The notes beneath the pieces were generated by a model, which had not been told where the DNA came from, did not search any database, and saw only the letters and a program-made list of their open reading frames with translations. The translations under genes and the position numbers were made by a program. From Hyphomonas polymorpha PS728 (lineage in GTDB: Bacteria; Pseudomonadota; Alphaproteobacteria; Caulobacterales; Hyphomonadaceae), in assembly GCF_000685315.1 (NCBI RefSeq), contig NZ_ARYM01000004.1:186001-250000 (forward strand): a DNA stretch of 64,000 bases. The letters are read 5' to 3'. Positions within the stretch are counted from its first letter, which is position 1. The number at the start of each line of letters is the position of its first letter. Below are positions 48,281 through 56,975 of this stretch, one piece after another.

Positions 48281-48613
48281 TCACGCCTCGGGCGGGGTTT
48301 CAACCAGGCCCGGCGTGCCATCTCTGAGGCCAGACTTCCAGTCGCCATAGCGCCAGGGCTGCCAGAACGGTACGGTGGGTTTTGTTTCCGGGGGCGGGTC
48401 GATACCATGGCTACCGCCAGGCCGGCAGCGAATGAAGCGGGCAAGCGCCATCCATCCCCCGGCCCACCAGCCATGCCGGGCAACACATTCCGCGCCATAT
48501 TCGCTGCAGGTGGGGTGGTGCTGGCACCGCGCGCCGAAAAGCTGCAGCGCCTGGCTCGGGCCATGCTTATAGATGGCGAGAAGCACATAGGCCGTGCGCC
48601 GCCGCAGGGTCAT
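48281..48613 (-). CDS. yidD: membrane protein insertion efficiency factor YidD
   Basis: A 110-residue YidD protein, which assists YidC-dependent insertion of membrane proteins. Signature residues are Y-K-x-x-x-S (here Y-K-H-G-P-S-Q-A), then C-x-H-x-P-T-C-S-E-Y (here C-Q-H-H-P-T-C-S-E-Y) and R-C-x-P-G-G-S-x-G-x-D-P. The C-terminus has about 35 extra residues. ATG 48613 overlaps the stop of the Fe-S scaffold gene (TGATG). In many genomes yidD sits by rpmH/rnpA; here it does not. Confidence 0.92.
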   Translation of the reverse strand: MTLRRRTAYVLLAIYKHGPSQALQLFGARCQHHPTCSEYGAECVARHGWWAGGWMALARFIRCRPGGSHGIDPPPETKPTVPFWQPWRYGDWKSGLRDGTPGLVETPPEA

Positions 48614-49056
48614 CACACAGCCGCCCGCGCCGCAAGCGCCTGGTCTATGGCGGCCACTGCGGCCTCGAAGGCGAGCAGCGTGGAAGCGTGGCGCGGGGGA
48701 TAGTCGGCCACGGGTTCCAGATGGCGCAGTTCCCAGAAGCGGGCTTCCGGCGGCGGGCCGCCTTCCTTCAGCATGGCGCGCAGAGCTTCGAGGGCGGCGC
48801 GGATTTCGCTGACCGTTGCCCCAACCGCATTGGCCGAAAGGATCGACGTGGACGCCTGCCCCAGCGCGCAGGCCCTGGGATCAACGGCGATGGCGGTCAC
48901 CACCTCCCCCGCCGCATCCAACGTCAGCGCTACATGCACGGTGGAGCCGCAGACGCGCGAGACTTTCAGCGCTTCCCCCTCAGCGCCTGCAAGCTGGTCC
49001 ACATTCGGGATGCCGGCGGCGAGTTCGAGGATACGGTTGTGATAAAGCTCGCTCAT
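48613..49056 (-). CDS. iron-sulfur cluster scaffold protein, NifU/IscU-like
   Basis: A 147-residue protein of the IscU/NifU N-terminal family. It keeps Cys36 (R-V-C-G-S) and Cys63 (P-R-A-C-A-L-G-Q-A-S). The third scaffold cysteine is missing: the region reads Y-P-P-R-H-A-S-T-L-L-A, with His and Ala in its place. This pattern is known in a divergent alphaproteobacterial group, so cluster assembly activity is uncertain. It is translationally coupled to yidD. Confidence 0.85.
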   Translation of the reverse strand: MSELYHNRILELAAGIPNVDQLAGAEGEALKVSRVCGSTVHVALTLDAAGEVVTAIAVDPRACALGQASTSILSANAVGATVSEIRAALEALRAMLKEGGPPPEARFWELRHLEPVADYPPRHASTLLAFEAAVAAIDQALAARAAV

Positions 49057-49100
49057 GACTGACTAGATGGCCCGGCGGGACTTCACCGGCAAGAGGCGAG

Positions 49101-49147
49101 AAAAAAGGCCTGCCGGGCGAGTCTGTGGAGACACTTGCCGGCAGGCC
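49101..49147 (-). terminator. intrinsic terminator of the cysS-phosphatase-exoD operon
   Basis: A long hairpin: 49107-49116 pairs perfectly with 49138-49147 and the inner arms GCGAGT/ACTTGC extend the pairing. On the minus strand it is followed by six T (49106-49101). It lies 118 nt past the exoD stop. Confidence 0.85.
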
Positions 49148-49264
49148 GGAAGTCGAGAGGTGGAGAAATGAGGCCAAAGGCCATGAGGGGTCGATGCCCG
49201 CCCCATGCCCTAGGGTCAACTTAACGATTGGAGAGGCTTTGCCGCCTGCGCGTCCGCCCGGCGT

Positions 49265-49885
49265 TCAGAAGGGCCAGAGCGCCATCAGCCGGGGGGCGAG
49301 GTTCACCACCAGCAGGATGGCCCCGGCGAAGGCCGCCCCCGCCAGCAGCAGCACGAAGCCGTCCCGCGCCGTCAGCGCGAGGCCAAAGAGCAGCACCGTC
49401 AGGCTGGGCAACAGCGGCCCGAGGGGAACAAGACCGAGCGGATAGGTGAGGAGCGCCGCCAGCACACAGATCACCGCGACGATCTGGAGGAAAGGCGGCT
49501 CTGTCAGGAAGGTGAGGCGCGGCTTTACCAGCGCATCGACCATGTGGGCATACCGCTCCCCGGCGGCGACACCCTGGACGAGATGGTCCCGCTTGAACTT
49601 GATCTCGGTAACGCCCTTGGGCAGCCAGGGATGGCGCAGGCCGAACACGATCTGCAGGGCAAAGGCCAGGATGACGGTGGCGATGAACCAATTGGCGCCC
49701 GGAATGATGGTCAGCGGGCTGACCGCAATGAAACCCAGCAGCAGGAAAACCGGGCCATGGGCCCGCCGGCCGATCGCCACGAGGAGTTCGTGAACGGTCA
49801 CCTCGTCGCCCTCCGTATTGAGGACGAGAGAGCGCATCATGGTGCGCAAGTTGGTGACGGGAATATCCGTGCCGTTGCGGTTCAT
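49265..49885 (-). CDS. exopolysaccharide synthesis protein, ExoD family
   Basis: A 206-residue membrane protein of the ExoD family. A short cytoplasmic start (V-H-E-L-L-V-A-I-G-R-R-A-H-G near 32-45) precedes hydrophobic segments with P-G-A-N-W near 62-66, then two to three C-terminal helices. In Sinorhizobium exoD affects exopolysaccharide and alkali tolerance; the molecular activity is unclear. Its start overlaps the phosphatase stop by 4 nt. Confidence 0.87.
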   Translation of the reverse strand: MNRNGTDIPVTNLRTMMRSLVLNTEGDEVTVHELLVAIGRRAHGPVFLLLGFIAVSPLTIIPGANWFIATVILAFALQIVFGLRHPWLPKGVTEIKFKRDHLVQGVAAGERYAHMVDALVKPRLTFLTEPPFLQIVAVICVLAALLTYPLGLVPLGPLLPSLTVLLFGLALTARDGFVLLLAGAAFAGAILLVVNLAPRLMALWPF

Positions 49886-50454
49886 GGCAGGGGCGTTTCT
49901 GCGCCAGATGCCGGGGCGCCATAACGTTCGATCCGCGAGGTGACCTGATAGCCACCGGTAATCGTGATGACGTAAAGCCGGTCAAACTCGGCCGCATCAT
50001 CAATCGGCGGGCCGGGATCGGCGCCGATCAGGGCGGCCAGGGCGTCGGTCGTGTTGGAATGCCCCACCACCAGCTTCACCCCCGGCGTTGCGGCAAGCTT
50101 ATTGCCAAAAGCAGGCAATTCAGCGGCGTCATAGGTCTGCACCGGCAAGCCCAAGGCCCCCGCAAGCGGCGCAGCGGTTTCCTGTGTGCGGCGTGTTGCG
50201 GTCGACCATATTTCGGTAACGCCTTCAGCCGAAAGGCGTTCCACCAGCGCCGCGGCCCGCAGGGCGCCGGCGGGCGACAGCGCCGGATCAGAGCCGGTCT
50301 CTTTCTCCCCATGGCGCACCAGGAAAAGCCGGGTCACCGCTTCGGCGGCAGGCACGGCAGTCTCGGCCGAGGCTTGAAGGGGGGTGAGGCAGGCCGAAAA
50401 GAGACCTGCCGCGACAAATGCAAGAAAGCGGCGGCGGATCAGATGCGCCGCCAT
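49882..50454 (-). CDS. exported histidine phosphatase (phosphoglycerate-mutase-like)
   Basis: A 190-residue protein with a signal peptide (R-R-R start, core about 10-25, cleavage after A-S-A) and a histidine-phosphatase domain. L-V-R-H-G-E-K carries the phosphorylated His, W-S-T-A-T-R-R-T-Q-E-T-A the second Arg, and V-V-G-H-S-N-T-T the second His. The export signal suggests a periplasmic phosphatase. The ATG at 50454 overlaps the end of cysS by 16 nt, so the two are co-transcribed. Confidence 0.85.
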   Translation of the reverse strand: MAAHLIRRRFLAFVAAGLFSACLTPLQASAETAVPAAEAVTRLFLVRHGEKETGSDPALSPAGALRAAALVERLSAEGVTEIWSTATRRTQETAAPLAGALGLPVQTYDAAELPAFGNKLAATPGVKLVVGHSNTTDALAALIGADPGPPIDDAAEFDRLYVITITGGYQVTSRIERYGAPASGAETPLP

Positions 50455-51824
50455 GTGCTGCCTGCCGGACCATCCATGATCTCGATCCCCTCTTCCGCCA
50501 GCGCCTTGCGGATACGGTCCGCCTCGGCCCAATCCTTGGCCGCGCGGGCATCTATACGGGCCTGCACCAGAGCATCGATGCGGGCATTCTCGTCCGTATC
50601 GCCGCCCTGCTCCCATTCCTTGGGTGTTTTGGTGAGCAGACCAAGCAGTTTTCCAGCCGCCAGCAGGTTTGCCCGTGCATTGGCGATGCCGGTGGCATCC
50701 TTGATGTCGGCCGCCGTATTGGCTTCCGTTGCCAGGCGGGAAAGTTCGGCCAGCGCGTCCGGCGTGCCGAGATCATCCTCCAGCGCCCGTAGGACGCCGA
50801 TATCGCGCGCTTCGCCGCCTTCCGCCTCCCAGACACGGCGAAGGGCGCCGTAAATCCGGTCGAGCGTGGTCTTGGCCTGTTTCAGGAGGTCTTCGGTCCA
50901 GTCGAGCTGGGCGCGGTAATGCGCCGTCAGCAGCGCAAAGCGCAGCACTTCGCCCGGCCAGCTTTTCAGCAGGTCATGCACGGTGACGATGTTGCCGAGC
51001 GATTTCGACATCTTCTCACCGCCCATGTCGAGGAAGCCGTTATGCATCCAGTAGCGCGCCAGTTCCTCGCCATGGGCGCATTCGGACTGGGCGATCTCGT
51101 TCTCATGGTGGGGGAAGGTCAGGTCCACGCCGCCGCCATGAATGTCGATCGTGCGGCCAAGATGCTTGGCGGCCATGGCCGAGCATTCGATGTGCCAGCC
51201 GGGGCGGCCACGGCCCCAGGGGCTATCCCAGATCGCGTCTTCCGGCTCTCCGGACTTGGCAAATTTCCAGAGTGCGAAATCCGCCGGATCGCGCTTGTCC
51301 TCGTCCACTGCCACACGGGCGCCGGCTTCGTTATCCTCGGGTTTGCGGCCAGACAGGCGGCCATAATCGGGCATTGAGGGCACAGAGAACCAGACGCCCG
51401 TTTCGCCGACATAGGCGTATTTCTTGCGCACCAGCTTTTCGATCATCTCGATCATCTCCGGCACATGGCCGGTAGCCCATGGCTCGATGCTGGGCGGGAT
51501 GATGTTCAGGGCCTGCACGTCTGCATTGTAGATGGCAGCATATTTCTTCGTGATCGCCGCAATCGGCTCGCCTGAGGCCAGGCTGGCGGCGATGATCTTG
51601 TCTTCGATATCGGTGATATTGCGCGCATAAACGACCGCGCGCTCGCCATATTTCGCCATCAGCACCCGGCGCAGCACATCGAACACGACCGGCGGGCGGG
51701 CATTGCCGATATGGGCGTAGTTATAAACGGTCGGGCCGCAGACATACATCGTGATCCGCTTCGGGTCCTGGGGCTCGAAGACGCGTTTCTTGCGCGCGGC
51801 AGTATCGTAAATGCGAAGGGTCAT
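50439..51824 (-). CDS. cysS: cysteine--tRNA ligase
   Basis: A 461-residue class I synthetase. The HIGH-like motif is A-H-I-G-N-A-R near 37-43, zinc ligands include Y-V-C-G-P-T-V near 27-33, and K-M-S-K-S-L-G-N is the KMSKS loop. The C-terminal anticodon-binding part is complete. I set the start at ATG 51824 (M-T-L-R-I-Y-D-T); the frame runs open upstream but lacks family residues. First gene of an operon with the phosphatase and exoD; divergent from folE. Confidence 0.96.
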   Translation of the reverse strand: MTLRIYDTAARKKRVFEPQDPKRITMYVCGPTVYNYAHIGNARPPVVFDVLRRVLMAKYGERAVVYARNITDIEDKIIAASLASGEPIAAITKKYAAIYNADVQALNIIPPSIEPWATGHVPEMIEMIEKLVRKKYAYVGETGVWFSVPSMPDYGRLSGRKPEDNEAGARVAVDEDKRDPADFALWKFAKSGEPEDAIWDSPWGRGRPGWHIECSAMAAKHLGRTIDIHGGGVDLTFPHHENEIAQSECAHGEELARYWMHNGFLDMGGEKMSKSLGNIVTVHDLLKSWPGEVLRFALLTAHYRAQLDWTEDLLKQAKTTLDRIYGALRRVWEAEGGEARDIGVLRALEDDLGTPDALAELSRLATEANTAADIKDATGIANARANLLAAGKLLGLLTKTPKEWEQGGDTDENARIDALVQARIDARAAKDWAEADRIRKALAEEGIEIMDGPAGSTWRRI

Positions 51825-52128
51825 CGTATCTCTTGGATCGGGTATGTCGGGGGAGCAGCTCGCGGGCTGGATGTTCCGGGCAGCCCTATGGCCCGTTGCG
51901 GCCTCAGCAGCAACAGGGACGGCAGCAAGAATATGCAAACGCGGCGCTCGACATGGGCCGGTGCGTATCACCTTCCGCTGGGAAAGCCAAGATTTCCGTA
52001 ATCCAGCGCCCAGGTTTCCCCGTAGAAAGCGCTGGAAACAAAGACCCGCCGGGCCTATGTATCCTCACATCGCCCTGAGGGTATCAACTCCGGGCGGGCG
52101 TTAAGTCCGGGCAAGAAGGCGTCAAAGA
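51825..52128. other. cysS/folE intergenic region
   Basis: No gene is seen here. It should hold the divergent promoters of cysS and folE. An 8-bp inverted repeat is present (52002-52009 with 52029-52036) and a CGCCC/GGGCG pair (52071-52075 with 52092-52096), which could form hairpins in the folE leader. The last 50 nt before folE are described as a separate feature. Confidence 0.6.
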
Positions 52129-52181
52129 CCTTCAAGGGATGCCCCGGCTCGACCCCCGTCCCTCAGTGAAGGACAACTGAA
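52120..52181 (+). promoter_or_regulatory. folE leader hairpin over the ribosome-binding site; candidate THF-II riboswitch (folE motif)
   Basis: CCTTCA-AGGGA (52129-52139) pairs with TCCCT (52159-52163) and TGAAGG (52167-52172), leaving a 3-nt bulge. The 3' arm contains AAGG of the folE Shine-Dalgarno site (AAGGA 52169-52173). This rod-like element would block translation when folded. A folE RNA motif, later named THF-II riboswitch, is known upstream of folE in Alphaproteobacteria and overlaps the ribosome-binding site. I could not check the consensus, so the class is a proposal. Confidence 0.45.
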
Positions 52182-52808
52182 TTGGCTATGGACGCCGTAA
52201 CCCCCAAAAAAGATATTCCGCGCGCGGACCCCGTTCGGCGCCCCACTCAGCAAGAGGCCGAAGAAGCCGTCCGCACGCTCATTGCGTGGGCGGGCGACGA
52301 TCCGCGCCGCGAGGGCCTGATCGACACGCCCAAGCGCGTCGTGAATGCCTACAAGGAGTGGTTTGAAGGCTATGGCGAAGACCCGGTGAAATATCTCAGC
52401 CGGACCTTCGAAGATGTGCAGGGCTATGACGACATCGTCATGCTGCGCAACATCGAGGTGGAGAGCCATTGCGAGCATCATATCGCGCCCTTCATCGGCA
52501 AGGCTTTCGTGGCCTACAAGCCGTCAAGCGCCGTGGTCGGCATTTCCAAGCTGGCGCGCGTGGTGGAAATTTTCGCCAAGCGCCTGCAGACGCAGGAAAC
52601 GATGACCGCGCAGATCTGCGACGCGATCACCGAAAGCCTCGCCCCGATGGGCACGGCCGTGTTCATCGAGGCCGAGCATCAGTGCATGTCCACCCGCGGC
52701 GTTCACCACAAGCACGTCACCACGATCACCACGCAGTTTACCGGCGTGTTCAAATCCGACGCTGACCTGCGCAACCGCTTCCTGGCGATGTGCAACCAGA
52801 ACGGCTGA
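52182..52808 (+). CDS. folE: GTP cyclohydrolase I
   Basis: A 208-residue enzyme that turns GTP into dihydroneopterin triphosphate, the first step of folate synthesis. Zinc ligands are C97-E-H-H100 and a Cys in [12 protein letters not shown] 52182 sits 8 nt after AAGGA; ATG 52188 (spacing 14) is the alternative, giving two residues less. A hairpin covers this ribosome-binding site, so translation is probably regulated. Confidence 0.96.
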   Translation: MAMDAVTPKKDIPRADPVRRPTQQEAEEAVRTLIAWAGDDPRREGLIDTPKRVVNAYKEWFEGYGEDPVKYLSRTFEDVQGYDDIVMLRNIEVESHCEHHIAPFIGKAFVAYKPSSAVVGISKLARVVEIFAKRLQTQETMTAQICDAITESLAPMGTAVFIEAEHQCMSTRGVHHKHVTTITTQFTGVFKSDADLRNRFLAMCNQNG

Positions 52809-52836
52809 TTTTTCAGACGGCTGAAGAATTTTCTCG

Positions 52837-52867
52837 AAACGCCCTGCCCTTCCGGCGGGGCGTTTTT
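52837..52867 (+). terminator. intrinsic terminator of folE
   Basis: The stem AAACGCCC-T-GCC (52837-52848) pairs with GGC-G-GGGCGTTT (52854-52865) with one mismatch and a 5-nt loop; five T's run from 52863 to 52867. It lies 29 nt after the folE stop. Confidence 0.88.
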
Positions 52868-52881
52868 CTATTGAGCGGAAA

Positions 52882-53634
52882 TCAACGCGCCAGCCAGTCG
52901 GCGATATCCGCGACGACCTTTTCCGTGCCCGGCTCGTCCACGATCCAGTGGGCATGACCGGGATATTCGATGAAATCACCAGGCACGGGGCTGGCGGCGT
53001 ATTTGGCCGCGACCTTGCGCACAGCCTTGGCGAGGGTGGCGCGGTCTTTGCCGGCAGCAATCGTCAGGGTGGGGAGGGTGATCTTTTTCTCGTCTATCTC
53101 GATCCCGTCGGTGATGTCGCCATAGACCCGGCCGGAATCGTAGAGCGCGCCGGCATAGATCTCGTCATGGCGCGCCTTGGGGACGCAGTTGAGCACGCCA
53201 TAACGGAAGCCGGTTTTCCAGACCTTGTGCGCTTTCTTGCGATCCTGCGACAGGATCACGTTGAAGAAGGTCCAGGCAACAGAAGGGCCGATCACGGCGC
53301 AGCCCTTGGGCTGGGCAGGCGTCAGAAAAACAGCCCTGGATACATCCCCGCTTTCGGCCAGCGCCTGCGCGATCAGGCCGCCCATGGAATGTCCGATCAC
53401 GGCAGGTTTTTGCCCCGTGGCGGCAGCGATGCGCGCCGCTTCGGCCCGCATCGCCTGGATATAATCCTGCAAGCCGAGATCCGAGAGATTGGCGGGCGGA
53501 TTTTCCCGCACGCGCCGGTCCGGGAAAAGGGTCGGCGTGTGGCAGGTCCAGCCGCGCGCCTCAAACAAGGGCTTCATCCGGTCCCAGGCCGAGCCATCGC
53601 AGCCTACCCCGTGGATCATCAGAAGATCGCCCAT
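52882..53634 (-). CDS. alpha/beta hydrolase
   Basis: A 250-residue alpha/beta-hydrolase-fold protein. H-G-V-G-C-D near 8-13 forms the oxyanion region, G-H-S-M-G-G puts the nucleophile at Ser83, and the C-terminal P-G-H-A-H-W supplies the histidine. It has no signal peptide. Esterase or related activity is likely; substrate unknown. It follows rppH by 21 nt and may be the last gene of the envC operon. Confidence 0.85.
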   Translation of the reverse strand: MGDLLMIHGVGCDGSAWDRMKPLFEARGWTCHTPTLFPDRRVRENPPANLSDLGLQDYIQAMRAEAARIAAATGQKPAVIGHSMGGLIAQALAESGDVSRAVFLTPAQPKGCAVIGPSVAWTFFNVILSQDRKKAHKVWKTGFRYGVLNCVPKARHDEIYAGALYDSGRVYGDITDGIEIDEKKITLPTLTIAAGKDRATLAKAVRKVAAKYAASPVPGDFIEYPGHAHWIVDEPGTEKVVADIADWLAR

Positions 53635-53655
53635 GTCCCCTACCCCCTTATCCTG

Positions 53656-54171
53656 TCAGCCCTGCGGCACCCTGCCCGGCAACACCGGCTCTGCCCATTG
53701 CTGGAAGCGGGTCGCCACTTCCTGATAGACGGGCCGCTTGAAGGGTACAATCAGGTCCGGCGTCTCCTCCAGCCTGGCCCAGCGCCAGGCATCAAATTCG
53801 GGCGTATGGCGATCCAGGCGTACATCGCTGTCAGACCCCTTGAAGCGGAAGGCGAACCATTTCTGCCGCTGGCCGAGATATGGCCCCGGCATCCGTTTCT
53901 TCAGGTCCGGCGGGAAATCATAATAGAGCCAGTCGGCGGTCTCTTCGAGCACATCGACAAGCTTGGCGGGCACGCCGATTTCCTCTTCCAGTTCGCGCAG
54001 GGCGCCGGTCAGGGGATCTTCACCGGGGTCAACGCCGCCCTGCGGCATCTGCCACTGGAAGGGGCCGCGGCCATTGATACGGCGGCCAATGAACACATGC
54101 CCTGCCTTCGAAAACATGGCGAGGCCGACATTGGCGCGATAGAGTTGGGGATCGAGTCGGGTCTGGGTCAC
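53656..54171 (-). CDS. rppH: RNA pyrophosphohydrolase
   Basis: A 171-residue Nudix enzyme that removes pyrophosphate from 5' ends of mRNA and starts decay. The start region Y-R-A-N-V-G-L near 10-16, the Nudix box (G-G-V-D-P-G-E-D through R-E-L-E-E-E-I-G-V), and W-L-Y-Y-D-F-P are RppH hallmarks. Its start overlaps the stop of the polysaccharide-deacetylase gene by 4 nt. This gene order is conserved in Alphaproteobacteria. Confidence 0.93.
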   Translation of the reverse strand: MTQTRLDPQLYRANVGLAMFSKAGHVFIGRRINGRGPFQWQMPQGGVDPGEDPLTGALRELEEEIGVPAKLVDVLEETADWLYYDFPPDLKKRMPGPYLGQRQKWFAFRFKGSDSDVRLDRHTPEFDAWRWARLEETPDLIVPFKRPVYQEVATRFQQWAEPVLPGRVPQG

Positions 54172-55469
54172 CCGCCGGTTTTTAGACCAGCCTTGCCCAC
54201 GCTGCCAGTGCGAAGCTCGCGGCGCTCAGCCAAAGGCTGGGCCACAGGCTCTGCCGAGCGCGGCACGAGGGCGGACACCGGCGCCAGCACCAGGCCTTTC
54301 TCGTCCAGCGTGTCGATCCAGAGCGAGGCAGCTTCAATCGTTACCGGGAAGGCAAAGCCAGCTCCGATCGCGCCGCCATGCTGACGGGCGAGGGTCTCAA
54401 GTTCCATGAACTCGGCGGCGATATCCTGAGGGGACTGGCGGGTGTCGACCGGACCGGCAGCGCGGGCAAAGCGCAGGCCCTTTGTATCGGCAACCTGGCC
54501 GAAGAAAGCTTTGTGAACGCTGCCATCGTCAATGAAGGCCAGGCCGCGTTCGGCCAGCACATCGAAGATGGGCTCGATGGACCCGGTATCGGCACCAAAC
54601 TTGGCACCCTGATAATTGATGACGCCGAAATAGCCGCTGGCGCGGCTGAGCACCTGGTTGAGCTTGGCAAGGTTTGCCTTCTTGTCAGCCCCGGCGGTCA
54701 GCGTGTCGGGGTGCATCCGCATCCGGCCATACTCATAGGCCTCCATCGGCACTTCGATCAGCACTTCATGCCCGTCCGCGCGGGCCATCTTGATCCAGTA
54801 ATCCAGACGGCTGGCATCCGGCGCAAACGACAGGGTGACATCGGCGGGCAGCGCGTCAATCGCGAGCTTGGTCTGGGTGGAGTTGATGCCAAGGCCGCCG
54901 ATCACAAGAGACACAACGGGGCGCCCCTCCGGGTTCGAGAATGGCCGGGCGTAGATGTCTGCCGGTGCCTTGCTGGCGGGTTTGGGGGCGGTTTCGGCGG
55001 TGTTGAGTTTCAGGGGCACGCCCGCAGGCGCTGCGCCTGACGGAGCCCCGGCCGCCACTTCGCCAAACGACTGGCCAGGCTGGACGAGACGGCCATTGAT
55101 CCGGATGCCGGCCGCCGGCGCCATGATCGGCCCGCCCTGCCCGCCGGTGATGTCGATGCGCATGCCCTCGCCATCCAGCTCGGTATAGGCAAGGTCCATG
55201 CCCCCGGAGGCTGGATAGTCAGCCGGCATATAATCTTCATCATAATCCGCCGCGCGGATGGCTGCGAAGGCTGGGCCTTTCTCATCCGCGTCTCCGGAAG
55301 TGGTTCCGAACAGCGAAATCGTCTGGCGGGGACCGGCTGCGGCCGGATCAGCCGTAATGTGGAGACCCGCGCCCAGTGCCACGGCGAGACCACCAAAGAC
55401 ACCCAGGCTCATGCCAGCATGCATGAGGCCGGACTTCAGCGGCGACGGCTCTGATTGCCGGTAACCCAT
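54168..55469 (-). CDS. divergent polysaccharide deacetylase family protein
   Basis: A 433-residue protein with an N-terminal membrane anchor (about 17-38), a proline/alanine-rich linker of about 150 residues, and a C-terminal polysaccharide-deacetylase-like (YibQ) domain. V-V-S-L-V-I-G-G-L-G opens the domain; L-P-A-D-V-T-L-S-F-A-P and E-V-P-M-E follow. In this divergent family some metal ligands differ from true NodB deacetylases. It probably acts on cell-wall material with EnvC and CtpA, whose genes lie upstream. Confidence 0.87.
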   Translation of the reverse strand: MGYRQSEPSPLKSGLMHAGMSLGVFGGLAVALGAGLHITADPAAAGPRQTISLFGTTSGDADEKGPAFAAIRAADYDEDYMPADYPASGGMDLAYTELDGEGMRIDITGGQGGPIMAPAAGIRINGRLVQPGQSFGEVAAGAPSGAAPAGVPLKLNTAETAPKPASKAPADIYARPFSNPEGRPVVSLVIGGLGINSTQTKLAIDALPADVTLSFAPDASRLDYWIKMARADGHEVLIEVPMEAYEYGRMRMHPDTLTAGADKKANLAKLNQVLSRASGYFGVINYQGAKFGADTGSIEPIFDVLAERGLAFIDDGSVHKAFFGQVADTKGLRFARAAGPVDTRQSPQDIAAEFMELETLARQHGGAIGAGFAFPVTIEAASLWIDTLDEKGLVLAPVSALVPRSAEPVAQPLAERRELRTGSVGKAGLKTGG

Positions 55470-55596
55470 GTATCGACCTCGTGAAAATCTGACGGCTGCG
55501 GGAAAGCAGCTTTCAGAATCGCCGCGCAGGGTTAACAGGAGGCAAACAGATGCTTACCGGGCCTCAATCAATCGAGCCTTTAAGCAGTGGAAATCG

Positions 55597-56958
55597 TTAA
55601 CCGGGCTCATCAGCCTGCATGGCGAGACGCGAGACGGACGCCCGCCCGTCCTTCACCAGCTGCAAGGCCCGCTGAAGCTGGAAGTCTTCGCCTTCATAGC
55701 CTTCGGGCGGCTGCTCGTCCGGCATCCGCAGCTTGGACCGCTCTGCCCCAGACTCGTTGGCGAGGGCGTGCGGCAGATCGGCTTCGGAGAAGCGCTGGAT
55801 CCGGGCGAGTTCTTCCTCGGTCAGGCGGACCTGGGTGATCATGATGTCCGGCTCGATCCCCAGCGCCTGGATGGAGCGGCCCGACGGCGTGTAATACCGC
55901 GCCGTGGTGAGGCGGATGGCGCCGCGCTCTGCCCCCAACGGGATCACCGACTGGACCGATCCCTTGCCGAAGCTGGTGGTACCGATAACCAGGGCCCGGC
56001 CACGATCCTGCAACGCGCCGGCAACAATCTCGGATGCCGAAGCAGAGCCGCCATTGATCAGCACGACCAGAGGCACGCCCTTGAACACTTCCGCCTTGGT
56101 GGCGTTGCGGCGCTCAACGTCTATCGGGCGGCGCCCCTGGGTCGAGACAACCTCGCCCCCGGAGAGGAAGAAGTCAGACACCTTCACCGCTTCGTCGAGC
56201 AGGCCTCCGCCATTATTGCGCAGATCCAGCACGATACCGGCAGGCTTGGCGCCAATGTCGCGGCTGATCGCCTGTACGGCGTCTTCAAGCAGGGTTCCGG
56301 TGCGCTCATTGAAAGTGGAGACACGGATATAGGCAATGTCGCCCGGCTCTTTCTTCCAGGTGACGGATTTCTGCTGCACCACATCGCGCACCAGCTTCAC
56401 GGGGAACGGGTCAACGCCTTCGCGCAGGATGGTGATCTCGATCTCGGTGCCCTTCTCACCGCGCATCTCCTTGACGGCGTCGTTCAGCGTCTGGCCGATG
56501 ATCGGCTTGCCATTGATGGCAGTGATGTAATCGCCCGGCTGGATGCCGGCACGCTGGGCGGGGGTGTCGTCAATCGGGGAAATGACCTTCACGAAGCCGT
56601 CTTCCATCGTCACTTCGATGCCGAGGCCGCCATACTCGCCGGAGGTCTGGACCTGAAGCGAGCGGAAATCTTCCGGGTTCATATAGCTGGAATGCGGGTC
56701 AAGCGAGGTCAGCATGCCGTTGATGGCGGACTCCATCGCTTCGCGCTCATCGATCGGGACGACATAATCCCGCTGCGCGCGCGCAAAGATTTCTGCGAAC
56801 AGCTCAATCTGCTGATACGTGGCAACGCGCGGGTCTTCAGGCGGCTTGACGTCCTGCCCCTGGGGCCAGGCCATTGCCGCAAAACCCACCGCCAGCGCTC
56901 CCAGAACTCCACCCAGGGCCGTTCCGGTCAGCAATGAACGCATATTCCACTCCATCAT
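55597..56958 (-). CDS. ctpA: S41 family carboxyl-terminal protease
   Basis: A 453-residue envelope protease: N-terminal membrane anchor, PDZ domain (G-L-G-I-E-V through I-I-G-Q-T-L), then the S41 core. The catalytic Ser and Lys are in G-S-A-S-A-S-E-I and G-T-T-S-F-G-K-G-S-V-Q. It trims periplasmic and wall-linked proteins. Start is uncertain: ATG 56958, 56955 and 56943 are all possible; the last has GGAG at 6 nt spacing. The gene follows envC, and the pair is typical of wall-hydrolysis control. Confidence 0.92.
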   Translation of the reverse strand: MMEWNMRSLLTGTALGGVLGALAVGFAAMAWPQGQDVKPPEDPRVATYQQIELFAEIFARAQRDYVVPIDEREAMESAINGMLTSLDPHSSYMNPEDFRSLQVQTSGEYGGLGIEVTMEDGFVKVISPIDDTPAQRAGIQPGDYITAINGKPIIGQTLNDAVKEMRGEKGTEIEITILREGVDPFPVKLVRDVVQQKSVTWKKEPGDIAYIRVSTFNERTGTLLEDAVQAISRDIGAKPAGIVLDLRNNGGGLLDEAVKVSDFFLSGGEVVSTQGRRPIDVERRNATKAEVFKGVPLVVLINGGSASASEIVAGALQDRGRALVIGTTSFGKGSVQSVIPLGAERGAIRLTTARYYTPSGRSIQALGIEPDIMITQVRLTEEELARIQRFSEADLPHALANESGAERSKLRMPDEQPPEGYEGEDFQLQRALQLVKDGRASVSRLAMQADEPG

Positions 56959-56975
56959 AATCCTCACACGGCGGA

